Source: Aureobasidium sp. EXF-3400
Lineage: Eukaryota; Ascomycota; Dothideomycetes; Dothideales; Saccotheciaceae
Reading direction: 5' to 3'
Assembly: GCA_024195585.1 (NCBI GenBank)
Contig: SWBL01000136.1
Coordinates: 1-64,000 of the forward strand
Length of the DNA stretch: 64,000 nucleotides
Both the position numbers and the translations under genes were made by a program. The stretch's first letter is position 1; the number at the start of each line of letters is the position of its first letter. This document shows positions 54,293-64,000 of this stretch, in pieces. The notes beneath the pieces were generated by a model. The model saw only the letters and a program-made list of their open reading frames with translations, was not told the origin of the DNA and did not search any database.

Positions 54293-55267
54293 TCAGGCTG
54301 CTGAAAAGGTGTCGCTGCTGATGCGACGACTTGTTGCAGATGGTGGGAAGCGAACTCCAGTTGATGGGGTGAACCAACCCAGTCCGGATCGGTAACATGG
54401 CTCATCCTCGCCATGGATATGATAAACACAGTGTTCATCAAATTCCTCCTCCAGTGGATCCTTGGGGATGGTGGTGAAGTTGCCATGAGGAAAGTCCTTG
54501 AGCAATTCGGCGAATGCACATTCCCTAACCCTTGAAGTGAAGTCATCAAACTCTTCGAGCCCATCATGCGAATTGTGGCACTCAAAGAGGTCTCTTGCGT
54601 GGTGTAGAGCAAGAACAGCTAACAACTTGACGAAGTGTGAGGAACCGTTGAGAGGACTCCCGCCAAGGCATGCGTCCACGTTGTCTGCGGCCTCAATGAT
54701 CGAACGTAATGTGTTCCTCATCCAATTTCCATCGTGCTTTCTCTTTCTGATCCAGCCAAGAAGATAATCGATGAGTGAATCCTGGACTTCGCTGATGAAA
54801 CCATCCTCCAGACGGGCGCCTCCGAAGATCTTGCAGAAGTGGTCAGACCAAGCACCATCGTTTGGTAAAGTGCTGTTGATAGCGGCCGCTGTATCGCGTT
54901 CCTGAGCATAGTGGGCGATGAATCTGACGAAGCGTGGCTTCTGATCGAACTCGATGTGTCGGACACGGAGGAAATCATCTTTGCGCACAGGAGCCTCGTC
55001 CCAGGGGTGGAATGCTCGGGCGATGTGATCGAAACAGGCAGAATGCACACAAGCCACAACGTTCGAGGGATGATGGCTGATATTGGCTTCGAGCCTTCTC
55101 ACACCAAGTAGTACGACATCGGGTCTGCGAGAGTCAGAACATGATTTCAACAACGGAAAATGCAGTACTTGCCCGTAGGAATAGTCACCTTCTAGGTCGT
55201 GGGACTTGAGACGTTTCGGCGCTGGCTCAAATGAACTTGAGCTAGAAGAAGAGCTTCCAGGAGACAT
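54293..55267 (-). CDS. BTB-like/CHHC family gene C (GC-AG intron)
   Basis: Exons 55267-55173 and 55124-54293 give 308 aa. The donor is GCAAGT rather than GT, at exactly the phase-2 position used by its siblings, and the acceptor is CTCGCAG; the 48-nt intron is also stop-free in frame. The N-terminus has a Ser run and APKRLKSHDLEGDYSYG. Exon 2 has PDVVLLGVRRLEANISHHPS, VVACVHSACFDHIARAF (BTB-like), RFVRFIAHYAQERDTAAAI, VQDSLIDYLLGWIRKRKHDG and LLAVLALHHARDL. The end EEEFDEHCVYHIHGEDEPCY fits C-x2-H-x-H-x5-C; a 34-residue extension follows that siblings lack. It is divergent from gene D. Confidence 0.72.
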   Translation of the reverse strand: MSPGSSSSSSSSFEPAPKRLKSHDLEGDYSYGQVLHFPLLKSCSDSRRPDVVLLGVRRLEANISHHPSNVVACVHSACFDHIARAFHPWDEAPVRKDDFLRVRHIEFDQKPRFVRFIAHYAQERDTAAAINSTLPNDGAWSDHFCKIFGGARLEDGFISEVQDSLIDYLLGWIRKRKHDGNWMRNTLRSIIEAADNVDACLGGSPLNGSSHFVKLLAVLALHHARDLFECHNSHDGLEEFDDFTSRVRECAFAELLKDFPHGNFTTIPKDPLEEEFDEHCVYHIHGEDEPCYRSGLGWFTPSTGVRFPPSATSRRISSDTFSAA

Positions 55268-55757
55268 AACGGCCGCACTACAGTCGTCGGTAGTTATGGG
55301 TGTTAGGATGGATAGAAGGAAGGAGGTGAGCCTGATAGAAATCTTAAATAGTAGCGATCGGAGAAGCAGAGTTGGCAAACGCTCTGTGCTAGATTTCACT
55401 CGACCTTTTCTGTATTCGCACTCGGGGTGAGAAATAGTGACGAACGGAGTCAGGATTTTGTTGGCTCTCTGTGGACAAGCTTTCCATCTGAAAGTGACTA
55501 TGTGTTTTCACAGCTCTGCAAATAAACCTATGTGTATCGCGAGCTTCAAGAGACCGGAAAGCGCAAAGATTCACTGTGCCTGCCACTCATCAACATTACT
55601 TCACTTCACGTTCATAATTTAACTCGTCTCCACACCACACTGCATATCATACACGATTTCTTTGTGTCTTCCGTCCTTCAAACATTGTCACTCGTTCCTT
55701 CGTTGCGTCCAACCCTTAGCGCAACAACAAAACGCGTGGTTGCATCAGATAACAACC
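55268..55757. promoter_or_regulatory. Divergent promoter of genes C and D
   Basis: The 490-bp region separates two family members transcribed outward. An AACAAAACG word upstream of gene D (about 55727) also occurs upstream of gene B (about 52129); its meaning is unknown. Confidence 0.45.
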
Positions 55758-56916
55758 ATGCTCTCTTCTCCGGACGACTCAGATATGGAAGAACCAAAGA
55801 CAAAACGCCAAAAGATAAGCAATGATGATGACTTCCTCTATGGGTACGGATGGCAAGAGCCAAGATCAGAGTTGTATGTTGACTCTCCCTTGCAGCAGTA
55901 ATCTAGTTCTTCTCAAGGTTCATGACAAAGTCGTCGCACACGTCTCGACTGAACTCTTCAAGGACGCCTGCATCTCCGGTGTACAGCTTGATGATCCTAC
56001 TTTTTGGCATGATGTTGGTGATATAGACGGACTTCGATACACATCCATGGACTGCGGCACCAACGAGAATGCGGCTCGTTTCCTAGCTTATTGGATCAAT
56101 GGCAAAGATGTGAATGACTGCTTTGCCGTCATCAAACTAGAAGAAGGTGGATGGAACACTTTCTTCTTCACATTCTATGGATTTTGCGTTGGGCGCGGTA
56201 TCTTTGATCACGGGTTGCAAAGAGAGCTGATTGATTACTTCGTCTGGGCTCTCTACGAGTCAAAAACCACTGTAGAGAAGACTATCGAAGAACATGCCGC
56301 CCAATCTCAACACCAGCCCCGACAACAATCGCAGCTACTCGCTGAAGGACGATCCCCGAACATCACATCTATCACTCATCAGCTTCAGACACAATTCCCG
56401 CAAGCTTCGGCAGAAAAGATTGAAGAGCTGGCAACTGAACGCTTGCGACATATTCACTCACGAGGACAGCACCAGCAGTCCCATCAGCAGGCTCGTCAGA
56501 GTGCGCTCGCGCCAAACGGCTCGCCTCCTTACGATAAACACCTAGCAGCCCTCAATCAGAATATTGGCAGTGGTCAACATACAACCTCTCACACTCATCC
56601 TCCCAAAAACCAACGAGGCTGGTTGACAACCGCCTTTGAGGCGTATGACAGTTGCGCGTATCGTGACAAACATCTTGATTCTTTGTTCGCTGCTCTCTTC
56701 ATCCACCATCATCCCAAGTTCCTCGACGCGGACGAGGACGATGAATTGGGTATATCTCTGACCCTTCAAGCTGTGCGGGACAAGGCCCTGTCGCACTTCT
56801 GTCGAGCTCAGTACGGAGATGATAAAACTCTAGTAGAGGACCCGCTCATCGTAGATTGCGGACACCACTACAGATACTACCTCTCCCCGCCTGCTGAGTC
56901 ATCGGCCGATGACTAA
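55758..56916 (+). CDS. BTB-like family gene D with Gln/His-rich insert
   Basis: Exons 55758-55843 and 55896-56916, with a 52-nt phase-2 intron (GTACGG...CTTGCAG), give 368 aa. EPKTKRQKISNDDDFLYG precedes the junction. Exon 2 starts SNLVLLKVHDKVVAHVSTEL, with ENAARFLAYWINGKDVNDCF and LQRELIDYFVWALYESK as shared motifs. A ~100-residue insert (about 155-250) rich in Gln and His contains ITHQLQTQFPQASAEKIEEL and ATERL, similar to CUE-like repeats in fungal regulators. LFAALFIHHHPK then resumes the family. The end DPLIVDCGHHYRYYLSPPAE keeps the spacing but has lost the Cys/His pairs seen in A, B, C and E. Confidence 0.7.
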
Positions 56917-57369
56917 GCCTATGGCCAAGATCAGTCTTCTCAAGCCTGAGGATGTTCAATGATGCGTAGACTTCGGGCAGACGAAGAAGTTTCGTAGATG
57001 TGATGAGGGAGTTCGCCAGAATATGGAGGGGACCAAACAACGAAGCGTATGAGGACAGAATCAAATAGCGAAGATAGAACAATCGGTGAAAAAGCATGAT
57101 AATCAGAGTGGAGTCGCATTGAGAACGGGACACTATCTATCGAGAATCCTGCTGACTTCCCGGGGGCCGAGTTTCGTTTCCTCAAGGTACAAGACTGAGA
57201 TCAGAAAGGAAGCCCTAAGCATGACCAATCTTTCTGATGCTAGCATCATTTTCAGATGTCTCATGACCAATGTTCATCCTCCTATCTTCCTTTGTTTGAG
57301 TTGCAGATCCTGATTTGTTCAGTCAGCTTTCATCCGTTGCATTGAAGATAAAGAAACATTACGTCGACT
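56917..57369. other. Convergent 3' intergenic region between genes D and E
   Basis: The 453-bp gap shows no supported feature. Confidence 0.5.
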
Positions 57370-58192
57370 TCACCAGCACTTCTCGCGATAGCAGTCTTGC
57401 TCGCCATGTTCGTGGTAGGCGCAGAATTGATCGAAGTCGATGGAGAGGACATCACCAGGAATGGTGTCATTGTCTTGGAGGTGGTTTCCGAGCCACAGCT
57501 TGAAGCGGTCCTTCTTGCGAGCAGTGAAGCCAGATCCGTAGTTGGCAAAGACGTTGGCATAAACGCGCATCAAACCACCGCGCATGCGGCACTCGTTGTC
57601 CATGCAAGAGTCGAAGATCTCGTTGATACCCTTGTTCTCGTTCTTCTGCAGCCAGATGATAAACCAGTCGACGAGGGAATCGAAGATGTCGCTAATGTAT
57701 CTGTCCATGTTGGAGAAGTAGTTGGCGACAAGGTGAAACAGCGACAGAATCTCGGAGATGTTGTCATCATCTTCTGTAAGCTCGGGGCCCAGACAAACAG
57801 CGATGGAACCTGCAGTGTCGCGAGTGTTGACCCAGTGAGCCAGGAAGACAGCAACGCGCTCGTCAGCAGCGGTTTCGTAGCAGATGGTTGTCAGGCCTAG
57901 ATTCTTATAGACGTGACTTTCGTTCTCATTCAAGGCAGCCAGCAAGCCTTTGCGCATTATGGGAGCCAGATGGTCACGCTGGACCAATCCGACTGCCTTA
58001 CCCCTGGACAACAAGGAGATCGAAATTGTGCTGAGGCAAGCGTTTAGTTTACATAGTGCGAAGACTTAGAGATTGTACTCACCCACACAACGGCTCATTA
58101 GCAGCGCAGGCCTGGATGCGCAGAGTAGTGTGAGGATCGGCAGGCGACTTGTTGGTGTTAGCACTGTTGTGACGAGAAACAGCCAGCGACAT
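57370..58192 (-). CDS. BTB-like/CHHC family gene E
   Basis: Exons 58192-58083 and 58030-57370 with a 52-nt phase-2 intron (GTGAGT...GCCTCAG) encode 256 aa. The first exon differs from its siblings (MSLAVSRHNSANTNKSPADP, no KRxK motif) but ends in the same Gly split by the intron. Exon 2 contains TISISLLSRGKAVGLVQRDH, ERVAVFLAHWVNTRDTAGSI, IFDSLVDWFIIWLQKNENKG and the C-terminus SIDFDQFCAYHEHGEQDCYR, a C-x2-H-x-H-x4-C pattern ending four residues later. It is the shortest member with the whole motif set and the best model of the family core. Confidence 0.72.
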
Positions 58193-58234
58193 GGTTGCGT
58201 TTGCTGTTTTTGTCATGATAAGAAAGAGAAAAAC

Positions 58235-58262
58235 CAAGAAAGAAAGAAAGAGAGAGAGAGAG
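58235..58262 (+). repeat. GAAA/GA microsatellite in the leader of gene E
   Basis: Several GAAA units pass into GAGAGAGAGAGA, 43 bp upstream of the gene E start on the minus strand. Confidence 0.85.
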
Positions 58263-58640
58263 ATGAAGCGAGAGAGCGATTCGTGTGAGTTGTCGAAGCG
58301 AGCAGACGGAGATCTCGTTGTTTGGTCAGTGAGCCTGACTCGATATGGGTTGTAGTCTCTCACGGGACATAGCAGTCCAACAAGAAACTACGACTTGCTT
58401 CAGTAACTTTATCTTGAATTCAAGGAGAGCCAACAAAGCGAGCGCCATCGTCTGGATTATTGTGCATTTCGTGACCACATAGCTGTAAATCAGAGATCAC
58501 GGATCGATCTAGTCTTGTACTGGGAGCTCTCGAACGAGGTCACAAAGAAGTTGATATGATTTTGTAATGCCAGAGTAGACATGCTCAATGGTGCATATTG
58601 AGTGGGGAGCCTTGCTGTTGTAGACATCTGAAGATTGCAA

Positions 58641-58740
58641 AAAAAGAATTGCCGGTATCAGGATTCGAACACAGGACTGTTGGAGCACTCAAAAAGAGTT
58701 CTGTCAGTGGGGGTGTGCCCCCATCTCACTAAACTCCCAT
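58641..58740 (-). other. tRNA-like remnant with T-run
   Basis: On the minus strand, GTGTTCGAATCCTGATACCG resembles a T-arm and acceptor 3' strand, and a TTTTTTT run follows (58640-58646 on the complement), as at Pol III terminators. I could not pair a 5' acceptor strand or a canonical anticodon arm, so it is at best a degenerate tRNA. Confidence 0.2.
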
Positions 58741-59736
58741 CAGGAAAGGACTGCGGCCGCCAGCCCCGACTCCGTCATCTGGAATTGGTAGGAACTGAAC
58801 CTTTAGCAGTTATATAGGTTGCTTAGTTGTTGGATGCCCTAGCTTACTTAACCCCTGAGTCTGGGACTCCCCTTCACATCACAGATGCTATCTGCTCTGG
58901 CCGTTCTCTATCACTTCTTTACGCTTGTTTGTTTCAACGTACATGGATGTAGCGTCAGAGCAGCGCTAGCTGCTTCTATCCATGGATTTGCCGTTTTCTT
59001 TGTTCCTTTGTCCTTTCTGACTACGTCAACGCTCGCAAAGACAGCAATGTTTCATTGAGATAAAGCATATGAACTGGAAGCACATCTTTGGCAGGTTGTC
59101 GCCACAACAATCTTCTGCTCTGCATTCCGGAAGCTTATCATAATGCTTTCTATCGCCGTGGGATACGAGCTAGTGGGGGAACGAAACTTGAATAGAGCGA
59201 TCGGGATTCTAAGTATACCAGTGTTGGTAAGTTTTCCTGTTGCTTCAGTCTACCAGCTGTAGTATTGCATGATCCGATTGACGAACTTGTCACTGTCCTG
59301 ACACCAGCGGAAGTAGAGTCTCTCAATAAACATCATTTCATCTTGAGAACGACCCTGCATTCCAATGGCTTATGACATACCTTTCAGTCATTGTAAGGAA
59401 CCAGCCTGTAGAGTACATATGAAGAAACAGCGGCCGAGTGGGATGCAACTCCAGTACTCCCAATGCTGATATTCGTCATTCGTAGCGCTTTGAGAATGCA
59501 CAGTACTGACAAGTGACGGCTTGCCGGGACAGCGTCATTGGAGCAGAGCCCCTCAACAGACACCCGTTACATTTCGAAACAATCATGCATTATTATAGGA
59601 TGCGCGTTGCTTTCTACAGCTACAGGATAAGGGTAGACTTTGATAGACTGGATTGACTCCGGTTCAAGCATTTTCCTTCGGCTATCATCGACCCATTTGG
59701 ATACTCCCTCCTATATGAAGGTCTTGAGACGAGCGA

Positions 59737-60921
59737 TCATTCTTTAGCGCCCCAAACATCAGTCTCATCATACGATCTGATCGGACTGGACAAAGTACGC
59801 TTTGCAACCGAAACCTTGCGTGTAGCCACGGTACGCTGCTGGGTGGTGCCGTTGACAGAATTAGTGTTGATCTCGACGCAGCCATCTACTTGTTCCTTGG
59901 AGCAGAGCGTGTACAGGGTTTTGGTCGACATATCGCAGAGCTTCCCTTCAGATGGGGAAGCAAAATCCGGGCCCCATGAAGTGTTCGAGTTGCAAAGATT
60001 AGTCGCACTGTGAGAGGCGATGTTGGAGATGACAAGTTTATTCTCCATCCAGGGAAGGCGAGCACGAGAGACAGGGTTGTTTCGCTTGCCCATGATAGGC
60101 GATGCAGGTGCGCCTGCGTGCTATACTTTAGCCAAACTTTGGTGAGATTGTATGGATAGGCTTACCGGTGATCTCGCCTTCGTCGGGCGCAAAGATAGTA
60201 GAGGCACAGGCACCTTGTTCGAGAGTCATATGGTTAAACTCGCTGCCGTACGCGTAGGTTGCGAACTTCAGAGATGCACTTCCGATGCCGTTGTCGTGGT
60301 TTCCATCGAGCCATGTACAAGATGGATAGTAAAAAGTACCATCGTCAAGCTTGCCGGCAACTTCGTGGCTTTCAAACCAGGTCTGGCCGCAGCTGAATCA
60401 CGATCATTAGTCTGGTTAGATTAAGGACAGGGGCCGGATTCGTAACGTACGAACGTCCGATATCTCCAGTCCATACACCATTCACGGAATTGTCATGCAT
60501 CTGGACGGTGATCCATGCAATACAAGTAGCATCATTGCTATTCTGAATCCCGATGTATTGACCTTGAGAGCCTGGGACGTTTTGATCGACCGTGAAGGTT
60601 AGAAAGTCGCCATTGCCAGCCATGGTCTGATTCCCAGCTGTTCCAATCTGCACGTTTTGGGAGTCGTAAGCGTAGACCTTGGAGATCTTGCCACCCTGAT
60701 TGATCACGTTAGCTTCTAGAAATTCTGGCAAGAGGCCTTGACAATATGATGTGGTTGCTTACCAGGGTGTTTGAAGCACCTTTACCGGCACCGGCCTTGA
60801 TACCGACGATAGTACCTTTTGGATCTGCCTAACCAGGGGCAAAGTGGTCCATACCGAACTGGATGATTCCCAACCCAGTGCCAAGCAGTCCGATAGCTTC
60901 GGTAAATAGAGCACCAGCCAT
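59737..60921 (-). pseudogene. Four-exon gene of an unnamed fungal family with one premature TAG
   Basis: Exons 60921-60763, 60695-60451, 60392-60166 and 60113-59737 have clean GT-AG junctions and join in frame to 336 codons. The start MAGALFTEAIGLLGTGLGII (hydrophobic), Cys-containing central part (CGQTWFESHEVAGKLDDGTF, YYPSCTWLDGNHDNGIGSA) and C-terminus (SWGPDFASPSEGKLCDMSTK, LYTLCSKEQVDGCVEI) match a fungal family I know only as hypothetical proteins. Codon 31 is TAG, between APG and ADPKG, where relatives as I recall have Gln; CAG to TAG is one C-to-T change. Everything downstream is intact, so the break is recent, an assembly error, or a readthrough site. Confidence 0.7.
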
Positions 60922-62387
60922 TGTATATGATGATGTGGGGTATGACGTTGTCTAAAAATGGAATGAAGATTTGTTGAAGAGTGATTATCGCTGTCGAAGT
61001 GTTGTGTGCTGAGTGGGACGATGTCAATGACCAAGCTGGTACTGGCCTCTTATATGTACAAAGCTCTGCTTTGCCTCTTGCTCATTGCACTATACTCTGC
61101 GCGAGATATCGATAGACCCACCATCTCGCAAGAAGAGTTGGATGTTTAAGTGCGTTAGTGACTATCGAACAACTCTCGAGGTAGAATTTGGTCTGGTTGG
61201 TATGCACCCGTGTCGTATGTTAGAATGGCTAACAGGTATGGGTATTGGAACAACGCATAGATTTGAAGCTCAGAGGCTGAGCCTCATGCAAGAATCCCAT
61301 GGTACTCTTGCCCAAGGATCGAGTCTCGCCTAACCTCAGATGAGGTATATCCGGGGAAAGGATGTCTGAATTGCACAAGATGATTCCTACAGTACAACAA
61401 CTTACTGCACGTTGGCTGTTTTTAACTGGCGGCCTCTTGAGAGTTGCAATTGCTCCGAGACCCTTGTCACACAAATATATGTAGACATGCGCAACAACTG
61501 CGAAGACAACGCAAATGCATGGTGCCTCAATATCTGAGCCAAGCGCTCAGGTCAGTCTCTCGTTGATAAAAAATATAGCTGAGGTGCAGTGATGCCCTGC
61601 GCCAGTAGCCATAAAAACACTTGGCAGCATTGCATAGATGACCATCCGGTTGCTAAGGGTGCAACAATCACTCGAGAGGATCGACTGACGTCGAGCAAGT
61701 CGATTTGCCGAGCTTGAGCCGGAGTTTCGGCACCAGTGTGCTTCTCTGTCTGCCCGTTGACCTGGTTCAGACGCACATACCTGACAGAGCATACAGTCAC
61801 AACGAGTCAAACGAAGTCACATATCAAGTAAACCAACGAATGTGACTCTGTCTCGGACATGTTGGAAGTCGCCAAGACCAAATGCATCGCATAGAGTGTT
61901 ACCGAACGTCCGGATCGCTGGCCGCAACAAGACTCAGGATAGAGTGGTAAGGCGCTTACACGCGCACCATTCACATCTAGGAATGCAATAACAAGTCATT
62001 AACAATCGCCGCCAATCACTATGGCAGTATAACAGGCGGGATCAAGAAACACAGCGGCACATTGCTAATAGCCGCCTTTGACGCCGCACACTATCACCAA
62101 CACGATGATTCACACTTCTATTCTGCCACGACCAACTCGAACCAACGTGCAAAGCGCCAAAGTTGGTTGAGCTTCTGATCCCTCGCTGCACAAGCTCTCC
62201 CGCGCGCCAGTGTCAAATAAAAGTGCAATATACTTGACTTGGCCTGCGGCTGTGCAGAGAATCAACTGACCGTCGCTGAGAACTGATGCTTTATATTCCT
62301 GCATATCCCCTCTTCCCACTCACACAGTCCATTTTCTTTGTCCAACATCTCTAAAGCCCAATCATCCCATCATCTTCTGCTAGCATC
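60922..62387. other. Intergenic region, about 1.5 kb
   Basis: This holds the promoters of two divergent genes. Short frames between 61085 and 61810 are overlapping and unsupported. No repeats or RNA genes were found. Confidence 0.5.
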
Positions 62388-63042
62388 ATGCATTACAGCC
62401 GCGGTACCCCGACCCTTTTGACCTTGCTCCTTGCATCCCAAGTGCAAGCTCAGATCGAGTGAGTGCCTGTGCCGAGTCCTGCACCGAGAAACTCCTGACA
62501 TTAGATACAGCGGTACAAACTTGACTCTTGCTTTCTCAGCCCTCGAATCACGAATTTGGGGAGACAACAGTCCTTCGTTTTCCATGTGGGAAAGGCCCAA
62601 ACCCCCATATCAAACCTGCTTCAACCTGGCCGACGTGTTTGGTAACACCAGCAGCTTCTGGGACTACACAATCGAGCATGCGGAAAGTTACAACCCCAAA
62701 GCCAACTTTACAACCCTCTCATACAAGCAGCTCAACGGTACTGGTCTTGCAATCGGTAAAGACGCCGCCAGGCTTGTCAAGGTTTGGCCATTGAAGGATT
62801 GTCGCGAGAGCGAAAGTCTTCCATGGTATGGATTCAGCTGCCAGGATAACGGAACATCTTATGACATCCCTGATGGTATCCAGAGTTTTTCTATCCTAGA
62901 CAGAGCCGTGTCTGGCAACGAGGAACAAGGTCACTGTTGGACATGGGCTATTGATGGTCGTTCCGCGGCATCGACAAATTTTAAGGGCTGCTTTGCTGCA
63001 ATGACGGCTGCTGTGTTGTCTGCTATTGTCTTGGTCTTGTAA
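62388..63042 (+). CDS. Small secreted protein, possibly GPI-anchored
   Basis: Exons 62388-62458 and 62505-63042 with a 46-nt intron (GTGAGT, CCTGACAT branch, ATTAG) encode 202 aa. A signal peptide is clear (TPTLLTLLLASQVQAQ, cleavage near residue 22). The mature part has about six Cys (QTCFNLAD, KDCRES, FSCQDN, GHCWTW, KGCF), several N-x-S/T sequons and aromatic-rich segments. The last ~16 residues (AAMTAAVLSAIVLVL) are hydrophobic and end the protein, as in GPI-anchor signals. No named domain is recognised. A wall protein or effector-like role is possible but not shown. Confidence 0.75.
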
Positions 63043-64000
63043 TAGGAGAGCAAGACAATACACTGGTTGATCTGTTGTTGAGTCAACGCAACTCAAGTTT
63101 CAGAGCAATCACGTCGTGGAAGAGACTTGGTGGCGACTTATGGAATCGCAGGTTTCTACCCAAGGTTTTCTCTCTATCTATCGCTTTCTATGCCAGATTC
63201 TGTTTGCTATGAGCGTTTGAGGATGCACATGTCTGTGATAAGTTAGCTCGGTATTGCAAAAGCTCTCGGCTATTCATCGCTTCCAGGAAGAGATGATGAA
63301 ACACTAGTCTTTTGACAGCAAGTGCCTGCCTTGTGTATTGAGTAATCAATGTCTTAAGTTCTGGAAGGGATGTTCATGGCGACTGTTACTGACTTCCAAC
63401 CGAGGTTTAGCCGTCCGAATCCTTCTCGATCAGGCACCCCGAGACATCCAGCAAATCAGAAGGTATCAGATCGCGCTCAACAACGATCGGACCTCTTGGG
63501 GAACTCCACTTTCAGGCTCACAGGCGCTGGCAAGGGGGCTTGGGCGGGCTTCAAGTGCGCCAATATGGTGCTTGGCGTAGCAGATCAGCTTGGTCGTGAG
63601 GCACAAAGCCTTGGCAAACAATCCTTCAAGGTTCCTTCCGGAAGCTACGGCCGAAGATCCTATATATTTCGTCAGTCCAACCTCTTTACTAAGTGCACCG
63701 ATCTATGCATTCACGGACGTACGGCCTAGCTTGGGAGCGGTAGCGTTCTCATCCTTGTATACATCCGTTCAGGATGTACGACTACCGCGAGGACAAAAGA
63801 TAACGTCTGAGCATAGTGCGCCGTACTCGGGAGCTGTGAGCAGACGAGCTGTAAGGCAGTAGTCGAATCTCCCATTTGACACCTAGCTCCAATCCGCGAT
63901 CAATGTCAAGAGGCCTGAAGCATGGTTCATGCCTACGATTTTCCGAAAACCAGAGCTCATACCGCCAACTGCTACAGTCCATATCCCAAACAAATACAGA
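63043..64000. other. Terminal region with an unresolved coding-like segment
   Basis: From 63338 to 63862 one plus frame is open except for a single TAG at 63578-63580; it reads IALNNDRTSWGTPLSGSQAL before and EDPIYFVSPTSLLSAPIYAF after. A second plus frame (63370-63729) is also open. I recognise neither and cannot choose, so no gene is called. Confidence 0.35.

Larger units (their letters stand above)
58193..59736. other. Intergenic region with leader microsatellite and tRNA-like remnant
   Basis: The 1.5-kb region contains the leader of gene E, a GA microsatellite and a tRNA-like segment (listed separately). From 58800 to 59736 no gene is evident. Confidence 0.45.

Noticed and set aside
1..64000. 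CRISPR arrays, operons, ribosome binding sites, bacterial terminators
   Set aside because: Spliced genes and gene families show a eukaryotic nuclear genome; no such prokaryotic features are expected or seen.

Overview
The window reads as nuclear DNA of a filamentous ascomycete (Pezizomycotina, probably a dothideomycete). The signs are short 46-90 nt GT-AG introns with CTRAC-like branch sites, dense genes on both strands, monocistronic spacing, and typical fungal families: a siderophore N5-hydroxyornithine acyltransferase, an FSH serine hydrolase, a Tpo1-like MFS carrier, Clf1/Prp31 and Trp4. The order is inferred from gene style, not from a marker gene. Exon coordinates were worked out by hand from splice signals and reading frame.

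Layout. 0-28.4 kb is mostly ordinary core genome: a 5'-truncated Pho85-type cyclin, an Aim19-like mitochondrial protein, an ER DnaJ protein, a broken DUF4396 gene, FSH hydrolase, a BTB protein, the siderophore acyltransferase, two very large low-complexity proteins, a UBE2S-like E2, a LURP-one/tubby-like protein, a MAPEG-like protein, an MFS transporter and a GH1 beta-glucosidase. 28.4-35.0 kb is a decaying island with four F-box-like paralogs: one with an intact ORF, one shortened, two pseudogenes. One pseudogene is split by a 573-bp hAT-like MITE with 8-bp target duplications. 35.7-48.4 kb is core again: a kelch-like membrane protein, CLF1 and PRP31 head to head, then TRP4 and a mitochondrial uL10 gene head to head.

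48.8-58.2 kb is the most unusual part. Five paralogous two-exon genes, preceded by a more distant relative, share one phase-2 intron at the same place, a BTB-like N-terminal half, a central helix motif, and in four of five a C-terminal Cys/His signature (C-x2/3-H-x-H-x4-6-C followed by YR). They differ strongly in sequence, carry private insertions (a nine-copy acidic repeat in one, a Gln/His-rich CUE-like insert in another), and one uses a GC-AG intron. They look like a fast-evolving local family without a known function. 58.2-64 kb is sparse: a four-exon gene with one premature TAG, a small secreted Cys-containing protein, and an unresolved coding-like tail.

The genes do not form one pathway. 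The clearest functional links are the divergent CLF1/PRP31 spliceosome pair and the recurring BTB, F-box and E2 ubiquitin-type families.
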